In this document: positions 6,090 to 10,195 of the stretch, piece by piece
How the letters are laid out: each line of letters starts with the position of its first letter
Position numbering within the stretch: the first letter of the stretch is position 1
DNA from: SZUA-37 sp964472525
Lineage (GTDB): Bacteria; Pseudomonadota; Gammaproteobacteria; UBA6429; Thiohalophilaceae
Direction of reading: 5' to 3'
Length of the DNA stretch: 10,195 nt
NCBI GenBank assembly: GCA_964472525.1
Contig: CAYYLL010000062.1
Location: 1-10,195 of the forward strand
Program-made: the position numbers and the translations under genes
Notes under the pieces: model-generated
Databases searched by the model: none
Seen by the model: only the letters and a program-made list of their open reading frames with translations
What the model was told of the DNA's origin: nothing

Positions 6090-6758
6090 ATGTCCGATAC
6101 AAATAAAAACCTGCGCCATTACAGCCCCATCGATTTACTGATGATGCAAGTCGATAATGGTTTACGTACCATGTTTGGTAAACCACTGGTAACTGAACGC
6201 CCCGATCCTCAGGATAATGTAACCACAGAAGTAAAACAGGAACTTGCAGCAACAGAAAAAACATTTTCTGCGCGACTCATGCGAATTAATCATGCCGGTG
6301 AAGTGGCAGCACAAGGTTTATACCAAGGGCAGGCTCTCACCGCAAAATTGCCAGACGTACGCGACAAAATGCAACGTGCTGCCGCAGAAGAAAATGATCA
6401 CCTTGCTTGGTGTGAACGTCGGATTAAAGAACTTGGTTCTCACACAAGTTACTTCAATCCCGTTTGGTATTTTGGTTCAATATCCATTGGCGCGCTTGCC
6501 GGTATTGCGGGGGACAAATGGAGTTTAGGCTTTGTGGCAGAAACGGAACGACAAGTCGTTAAACATTTAAACGAACATTTAAGTACTATTTCAGAAAATG
6601 ATATTGAATCACGCGCAGTATTGGAACAAATGAAAATTGACGAAGGCCGTCATGCAACGGTGGCATTGGAAGCCGGTGCGACAGAGTTACCCGTTGTGGT
6701 TAAATCGTTGATGGCATTAACGTCTAAAGTGATGACGAAGACAGCTTTTTGGTTTTAA
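6090..6758 (+). CDS. coq7: Demethoxyubiquinone (3-demethylubiquinol) hydroxylase Coq7
   Basis: The 222-residue product is a di-iron carboxylate protein that adds the C6 hydroxyl in ubiquinone synthesis. Ligand motifs are in order: Glu71 in RINHAGE, Glu101 and His104 in EENDHLAW, Glu151/153 in FVAETERQVVKHL, and Glu185 and His188 in KIDEGRHA. The two half-repeats of the four-helix bundle and the hydrophobic membrane-binding stretch SIGALAGIAGDKWSLGFVAE are visible. The N-terminus YSPIDLLMMQVDNGLRTMFG matches bacterial Coq7, which fixes the start at ATG 6090 rather than the in-frame TTG at 6054. No Shine-Dalgarno sequence is obvious. It follows the GlcF-like gene after 53 nt on the same strand. 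In Pseudomonas aeruginosa coq7 also lies close to vfr and the OsmC gene, as here. Confidence 0.96.
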   Translation: MSDTNKNLRHYSPIDLLMMQVDNGLRTMFGKPLVTERPDPQDNVTTEVKQELAATEKTFSARLMRINHAGEVAAQGLYQGQALTAKLPDVRDKMQRAAAEENDHLAWCERRIKELGSHTSYFNPVWYFGSISIGALAGIAGDKWSLGFVAETERQVVKHLNEHLSTISENDIESRAVLEQMKIDEGRHATVALEAGATELPVVVKSLMALTSKVMTKTAFWF

Positions 6759-6824
6759 ATAAAATAAGCCATACTCCCCTCCAATAGCTACAATATCCCT
6801 ACAAATTTTTAAACCTCGCATTAA

Positions 6825-6848
6825 AAAATCGAGCCGCAGCCCGATTTT
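6825..6848 (+). terminator. Possible weak terminator after coq7
   Basis: AAAATCG (6825-6831) pairs with CGATTTT (6842-6848) around a 10-nt GC-rich loop, and the plus strand continues AAAATAAA after TTTT. The stem is AU-rich and lies about 65 nt after the coq7 stop, so it is a weak call. Confidence 0.4.
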
Positions 6849-6869
6849 AAAATAAACTAGCATCATGTA

Positions 6870-7058
6870 TTACGCTAACTTAGTTGAAAACATCATAAGT
6901 GCCCGTATCGAAAACAAACGGGCATCAAGGTGTTACATTAACTTAATTAAAAACATCATAAGTGCCCGTATCGAAAACAAACGGGCATCAAGGTGTTACA
7001 TTAACTTAATTAAAAACATCATAAGTGCCCGTATCGAAAACAAACGGGCACTAAACTA
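6870..7058. repeat. 63-bp tandem repeat, three copies, each with a hairpin
   Basis: Three consecutive units start at 6870, 6933 and 6996 with an exact 63-nt period. Copies 1 and 2 share an identical stretch from AACATCATAAGTGCCCGT through ACGGGCATCAAGGTG; copy 1 differs at a few bases near its start. Copy 3 changes after ACGGGCA into the crp 3' end. Each unit contains TGCCCGT and ACGGGCA arms around an 11-nt loop (ATCGAAAACAA); in copy 3 the stem grows to 9 bp. The array fills the space between the converging coq7 and crp genes, and its last copy reaches the crp stop codon. Because the period is a multiple of three, it gives a false 77-residue reading frame. Confidence 0.95.
7012..7052 (-). 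terminator. Terminator-like hairpin after crp, third repeat copy
   Basis: AGTGCCCGT (7024-7032) and ACGGGCACT (7044-7052) form a perfect 9-bp stem starting 4 nt after the crp stop. On the minus strand TATGATG and then five Ts (7016-7012) follow, so the U tract is displaced by several bases, which makes it a weak or Rho-assisted terminator. The two upstream repeat copies offer further, shorter versions of the same hairpin for readthrough transcripts. Confidence 0.5.
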
Positions 7059-7694
7059 CCGTGTACCAAATACCACAATCGTTTTACCTTTTACATAAAT
7101 CAATTCCTGTTCTTCCATGGTTTTTAAAACACGCCCAACCATTTCACGTGAGCAACCGACAATACGGCCAATTTCCTGACGGGTAATACGAATTTGCATT
7201 CCATCGGGGTGGGTCATCGCATCCGGTTGTTTGCATAAATCGAGTAAGGTACGCGAAACGCGTCCAGTAACATCCATAAAAGCTAAGTCGTTGACTTTAC
7301 GGCTGGTATGCCGCAGTCGCGCGGCCATTTGTGAGGTCATCGCAAAAAGTATTTCGGGGTATTCCTGATAAAGCTGACGGAATTTTGTAAAGCTGACTTC
7401 GGCTACTTCACAGGCGGTACGACTACGTACCCAAGCACTGCGATCCGGTTCTTCGCCAAACAAAGCCATTTCACCAAAGAAATCACCTTTATTAAGGTAT
7501 GCCAAAACAATTTCGCGGCCATCTTCGTCTTCAATTAGAACCGAAACGGAACCTTCTACAATATAATACAGTACATCTGACTTATCACCGGCGTAAATAA
7601 TCACATTCTTCGCCGGATAATGACGGCGATGACTCTGTTCCAGTAACTTATCCATCGAAGGCAATTCTGCCTTATAGTTAACAATTTGTGTCAT
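7056..7694 (-). CDS. crp: CRP/Vfr-type cyclic-nucleotide-responsive transcription factor
   Basis: The 212-residue protein matches E. coli Crp and P. aeruginosa Vfr throughout. The N-terminal cAMP-binding beta roll has IIYAGDKSDVLYYIVEGSV, the phosphate cassette FFGEMALF (Glu75) and RSAWVR (Arg85, Ser86). A long dimer helix follows (FAMTSQMAARLRHTSRKVND), then LAFMDVTGRVSRTLLDLC, and the helix-turn-helix ITRQEIGRIVGCSREMVGRV with recognition residues Arg183, Glu184 and Arg188 equivalent to E. coli 180, 181 and 185. The end GKTIVVFGTR is classic. The start at ATG 7694 has AGGGA just upstream; an ATG at 7715 would add seven unconserved residues. It is probably a global regulator binding TGTGA-N6-TCACA-like sites, though no such site was seen at its own promoter. 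The gene is divergent from an OsmC-like gene, as crp and yhfA are in E. coli. Confidence 0.96.
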   Translation of the reverse strand: MTQIVNYKAELPSMDKLLEQSHRRHYPAKNVIIYAGDKSDVLYYIVEGSVSVLIEDEDGREIVLAYLNKGDFFGEMALFGEEPDRSAWVRSRTACEVAEVSFTKFRQLYQEYPEILFAMTSQMAARLRHTSRKVNDLAFMDVTGRVSRTLLDLCKQPDAMTHPDGMQIRITRQEIGRIVGCSREMVGRVLKTMEEQELIYVKGKTIVVFGTR

Positions 7695-7735
7695 GCTATT
7701 CCCTGTGCTTAACATAGGCTATTTAATCTCTGCTT

Positions 7736-7764
7736 GTTATAATACTCATTGGCTGATTAAGCAA
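7736..7764 (-). promoter_or_regulatory. Candidate promoter of crp
   Basis: The minus strand has TTGCTT (7764 to 7759), 17 nt, then TATAAC (7741 to 7736). An overlapping TATTAT is an alternative -10. Predicted leader about 35 nt. The -35 matches consensus at only three positions, so confidence is modest. Confidence 0.35.
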
Positions 7765-7888
7765 GCATAGTCTATATTCGAGCAATAAACTGCGAATACG
7801 GTCACTACCCGCCCTTTTTGAGCTTTTATTGGCAACTTCCACTTTATTAGTTTGCTAAAGTATTAAAAAGTATAAGGAATTCATTGAT

Positions 7889-8308
7889 ATGAAGACAAGA
7901 GTTAAATGGGTTGAAGGTGTTACTTTTATGGGGGAAGCCGACAGTGGCCATGCCGTTATTATGGATGGCCCACCCGAACACGGCGGACGTAATCTTGGAC
8001 CGAGACCGATGGAGATGTTATTACTTGGCCTCGGTGGCTGCACCACCTTTGACGTATTAATGATTCTTAAAAAATCCCGCCAGGCTGTGGATGATTGTGT
8101 GGTTGAAATCAGCGCCGAACGCGCTGATGAGGAACCTAAAGTTTTTACTAAAATCCATGTTCATTTTATTGTGACGGGTAAAGCCTTAAAAGAAAAACAA
8201 GTTGAGCGTGCGGTGAATTTATCGGCTGAAAAATATTGTTCGGCTTCGATTATGTTGGGTAAGATGGCCGAGATTACCCATGATTTTGAGATTGTTGAAA
8301 CGACATAA
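7889..8308 (+). CDS. OsmC/YhfA-like family protein
   Basis: The 139-residue protein has the OsmC fold features: MDGPPEHGG near residue 25, GPRPMEMLLLGLGGCTTFDV with Cys51, and LSAEKYCSASIMLGK with Cys117. These two cysteines occupy the positions of the peroxidatic and resolving cysteines of OsmC and Ohr hydroperoxide reductases. The shorter YhfA subfamily, which this resembles by sequence and by its place divergent from crp, has no settled function, so thiol-dependent peroxide reduction is likely but unproven. The start has AAGGA at 7874-7878, 10 nt before the ATG. It is cytoplasmic. The intergenic space to crp (7695-7888) presumably holds both promoters; no convincing plus-strand promoter was picked out. 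Confidence 0.93.
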   Translation: MKTRVKWVEGVTFMGEADSGHAVIMDGPPEHGGRNLGPRPMEMLLLGLGGCTTFDVLMILKKSRQAVDDCVVEISAERADEEPKVFTKIHVHFIVTGKALKEKQVERAVNLSAEKYCSASIMLGKMAEITHDFEIVETT

Positions 8309-8340
8309 TTAATTGGAAACAATTAAGCCTTGTCATAAAA

Positions 8341-8425
8341 CTGTCATTGCGAGCGATAGCGCGGCAATCTTAATTGTACAAGGTATAACAAAACAAGATT
8401 GCCGCGCTATCGCTCGCAATGACAG
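8341..8425. repeat. Perfect 31-bp inverted repeat, MITE-like palindrome
   Basis: Bases 8341-8371 and 8395-8425 are exact reverse complements over 31 bp, separated by 23 nt. The arms begin CTGTCATTGCGAGCGATAGC, a motif type remembered as a dispersed repeat in many unrelated bacterial genomes. No flanking target duplication is evident and no transposase is encoded. In RNA it would make a very stable stem ending only 12 nt before the ATG of the VOC gene. A smaller 7-bp hairpin with a GAAA loop (8309-8326) lies just upstream, after the OsmC stop. Confidence 0.95.
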
Positions 8426-8437
8426 CACAATAGAATA

Positions 8438-8878
8438 ATGAGGATAAACGAAGAAGTGAATACTAATACGAACAATCGACCACCCTCCACCGCAGGCCTA
8501 CGCCACGTTGCTCTCTACGTTGAAAATTTTGATGCTTGCGAACAGTTTTATGTTGAGTTACTCGGTATGAAAGTAGAATGGCGTCCTGACCCCGATAATG
8601 TTTATTTATGTTCAGGCAATGACAACCTTGCACTGCATCGTGCCGAAGTAAAATACCAAAATAAAAAAATGGATGGGCCACAACGACTGGATCATATCGG
8701 TTATATTTTAAAACAGCCTGAAGATGTGGACGCATGGTTTGAGTTTTTAAATGCTCATCATATAAAAATGCATTCCCAACCTAAAACCCATCGTGATGGA
8801 GCACGTAGTTTTTACTGTGCCGACCCAGATGGTAATGTGGTGCAAATGATTTTTCATCCACCTATTTCAAATACTTAA
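8438..8878 (+). CDS. VOC (glyoxalase/bleomycin-resistance) superfamily protein
   Basis: A 146-residue protein with two beta-alpha-beta-beta-beta modules: LRHVALYVENFDACEQFYVELLGM and then LDHIGYILKQPEDVDAWFEF, ending FYCADPDGNVVQMIFHPP. Candidate metal ligands are His23, His67 and His86, while the usual C-terminal Glu position is Gln136. That fits a VOC enzyme or binding protein of unknown substrate and argues against calling it glyoxalase I. The ATG at 8438 has no ribosome site. An in-frame GTG at 8456 is preceded by TGAGGA (8439-8444) and would remove six unconserved residues, so it may be the true start. The bioA start follows its stop after 4 nt, so the two form a transcription unit. Confidence 0.88.
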   Translation: MRINEEVNTNTNNRPPSTAGLRHVALYVENFDACEQFYVELLGMKVEWRPDPDNVYLCSGNDNLALHRAEVKYQNKKMDGPQRLDHIGYILKQPEDVDAWFEFLNAHHIKMHSQPKTHRDGARSFYCADPDGNVVQMIFHPPISNT

Positions 8879-8882
8879 ACTT

Positions 8883-10160
8883 ATGTCATCGAACAAGCTA
8901 GATACTGAATTTGATCAGCAGCATATCTGGCATCCATATACTTCGTTACCTGCTAACTTTGCTTCCTATCCTGTTGCCTCAGCACAAGGGGTAAGAATAA
9001 AACTGGAAGATGGTAACGAACTGATTGATGGTATGGCTTCTTGGTGGTGTGCGATTCATGGTTATAATCACCCACTTCTTAATCAGGCTATAAAAGATCA
9101 AACAGATAAAATGGCTCATGTGATGTTTGGTGGCTTAACTCATCAACCCGCTATTGAGTTGGCTAAAAAACTTATTTCAATTACACCCGACCCTTTGCAA
9201 AATATTTTTTTTGCTGACTCCGGCTCCGTTTCTGTGGAAGTTGCAATTAAGCTTGCTTTACAGTACTGGCAAGCTAAAGGTCAGCCAAACAAAAATAAAC
9301 TGTTGAGCCTCAAACACGGTTACCACGGTGACACCTTTGGAGCAATGGCTGTTTGTGATCCTATTAATGGTATGCACTCTATTTTTAAAAACACGCTCGC
9401 ACAACATTATTTTGTTGATGCACCGTACTGTGGTGATAAATATCACGAGCAGGATATACAAAAACTTAAAACACAACTCGAACAACAGCATAAAAATATT
9501 GCCGCTATTATTCTGGAACCCATTGTTCAGGGTGCAGGGGGGATGCGTATATACCATGCAGAATATTTAAAACAAGTACGTAGACTGTGTAATGAATATC
9601 ACGTTTTATTAATAGCCGATGAAATTGCAACTGGCTTTGGACGAACAGGTACCCTATTTGCTTGTGAACAAGCGGGGATGAGCCCTGATATTATGTGTGT
9701 GGGGAAAGCCTTAACTGGCGGCACTCTCAGCCTTGCAGCAACTTTAATGACGAATAAAATTAGTCATGTTATTTCAAATGGAGAACCGGGTGTATTGATG
9801 CACGGCCCAACCTTTATGGCTAACCCATTAGCCTGCGCCGTTGCCAATGCCAGTGTTGAGCTTTTATTAAATTCGGACTGGCAAGAAAATGTTTTACGTA
9901 TTGAAGCTTTATTAAAAAGAGAACTCGCCGAATGTGCTAAGTTAAAGCAAGTTAAAGATGTTCGCGTTAAGGGAGCAATTGGGATAATCGAAACTCACCA
10001 ACCTGTTGATCAGATATGGATGACGCAGGAATTTGTTAAGCGTGGTGTATGGGTTCGGCCATTTAGTAATCTAGTTTATATTATGCCGGCTTATGTTATA
10101 AGTGATGCAGACTTAATTAAAGTGACAACGGCGATGAAAGAGGTTGTTGCAAGGTCATAG
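8883..10160 (+). CDS. bioA: Adenosylmethionine-8-amino-7-oxononanoate aminotransferase
   Basis: The 425-residue class III PLP aminotransferase converts KAPA to DAPA with S-adenosylmethionine as amino donor in biotin synthesis. Diagnostic features are HIWHPYTS (Tyr19), DGMASWWCAIHGYNHP (Trp54-Trp55), FFADSGSVSVEVAIKLALQYW, GYHGDTFGAM (Tyr147), ADEIATGFGRTG (Asp246, pyridine-ring contact), CVGKALTGG (Lys275, Schiff base) and HGPTFMANPLACAVA. These match E. coli BioA residues Tyr17, Tyr144, Asp245 and Lys274 with shifts of one to three. The gene is complete and ends 35 nt before the window edge. No ribosome site precedes the ATG, so translation probably depends on coupling with the VOC gene 4 nt upstream. 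No other bio gene is in the window. Confidence 0.97.
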   Translation: MSSNKLDTEFDQQHIWHPYTSLPANFASYPVASAQGVRIKLEDGNELIDGMASWWCAIHGYNHPLLNQAIKDQTDKMAHVMFGGLTHQPAIELAKKLISITPDPLQNIFFADSGSVSVEVAIKLALQYWQAKGQPNKNKLLSLKHGYHGDTFGAMAVCDPINGMHSIFKNTLAQHYFVDAPYCGDKYHEQDIQKLKTQLEQQHKNIAAIILEPIVQGAGGMRIYHAEYLKQVRRLCNEYHVLLIADEIATGFGRTGTLFACEQAGMSPDIMCVGKALTGGTLSLAATLMTNKISHVISNGEPGVLMHGPTFMANPLACAVANASVELLLNSDWQENVLRIEALLKRELAECAKLKQVKDVRVKGAIGIIETHQPVDQIWMTQEFVKRGVWVRPFSNLVYIMPAYVISDADLIKVTTAMKEVVARS

Positions 10161-10172
10161 GGATAATTATCA

Positions 10173-10195
10173 ATTAACCCATTAACCCATTAACC
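10173..10195. repeat. Octamer tandem repeat ATTAACCC at the window edge
   Basis: ATTAACCC occurs at 10173-10180 and 10181-10188, and a third copy is cut off by the window end (10189-10195). The array starts 12 nt after the bioA stop and may continue beyond the window. Its real copy number is unknown. Confidence 0.85.

Noticed and set aside
6870..7058. CRISPR array
   Set aside because: The repeats are directly adjacent with no variable spacers and no cas genes are nearby.
6865..7098. 77-residue open frame made of a 21-residue repeat
   Set aside because: It is the by-product of a 63-nt repeat whose period is a multiple of three. There is no ribosome site, all copy differences change the amino acid, and it runs into the crp gene on the other strand.
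7695..7888. CRP autoregulatory site between crp and the OsmC gene
   Set aside because: No TGTGA-N6-TCACA-like palindrome was found in this interval.
8463..8735. 90-residue minus-strand frame within the VOC gene, and similar shadow frames in bioA, rplM, coq7 and the hydrolase gene
   Set aside because: They lie antisense or out of frame inside well-supported conserved genes and show no family features.

Overview
The window looks like chromosomal DNA of an AT-leaning gammaproteobacterium. The best evidence is the CRP/Vfr-type regulator divergent from a YhfA-like OsmC protein (an arrangement known from enterics and pseudomonads), a bacterial Coq7, a proteobacterial-type porin with a C-terminal Phe, and the rplM-rpsI operon with the S9 tail SKR. 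No genus can be fixed from the sequence alone.

Layout. 1-1140: a minus-strand outer-membrane porin with its terminator, promoter and a palindromic operator candidate. 1141-1594: no gene, but a REP-like element at 1496-1553. 1595-2465: remains of toxin-antitoxin genes, a BrnA/CopG-like antitoxin piece joined in frame to an AbiEii-type nucleotidyltransferase that carries a frameshift and an apparent internal deletion. 2551-3600: terminator, rpsI, rplM, leader and promoter, all on the minus strand. 3648-3771: a predicted minus-strand small RNA with its own promoter and terminator; one of its loops carries the last eight bases of 16S rRNA (CCUCCUUA). 3822-4751: a two-gene minus-strand unit (alpha/beta hydrolase and thioredoxin-like [2Fe-2S] ferredoxin). 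4846-6758: a GlcF-like iron-sulfur protein and coq7 on the plus strand. 6870-7058: a 63-bp hairpin-bearing repeat in about three tandem copies, lying between the converging coq7 and crp. 7056-8308: crp/vfr and the divergent OsmC gene. 8341-8425: a perfect 31-bp inverted repeat. 8438-10160: a VOC protein followed after 4 nt by bioA. The window ends in an octamer tandem repeat.

Most genes are housekeeping: translation (rpsI, rplM), ubiquinone synthesis (coq7), biotin synthesis (bioA), cAMP-type global control (crp) and redox/iron-sulfur functions. The unusual material sits between genes. The candidate small RNA with anti-Shine-Dalgarno loops is the strongest lead for something undescribed; the hairpin minisatellite, the long inverted repeat in front of the VOC-bioA pair and the toxin-antitoxin remains come next. 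Functions are read from motifs and remembered family features; no database search was possible.
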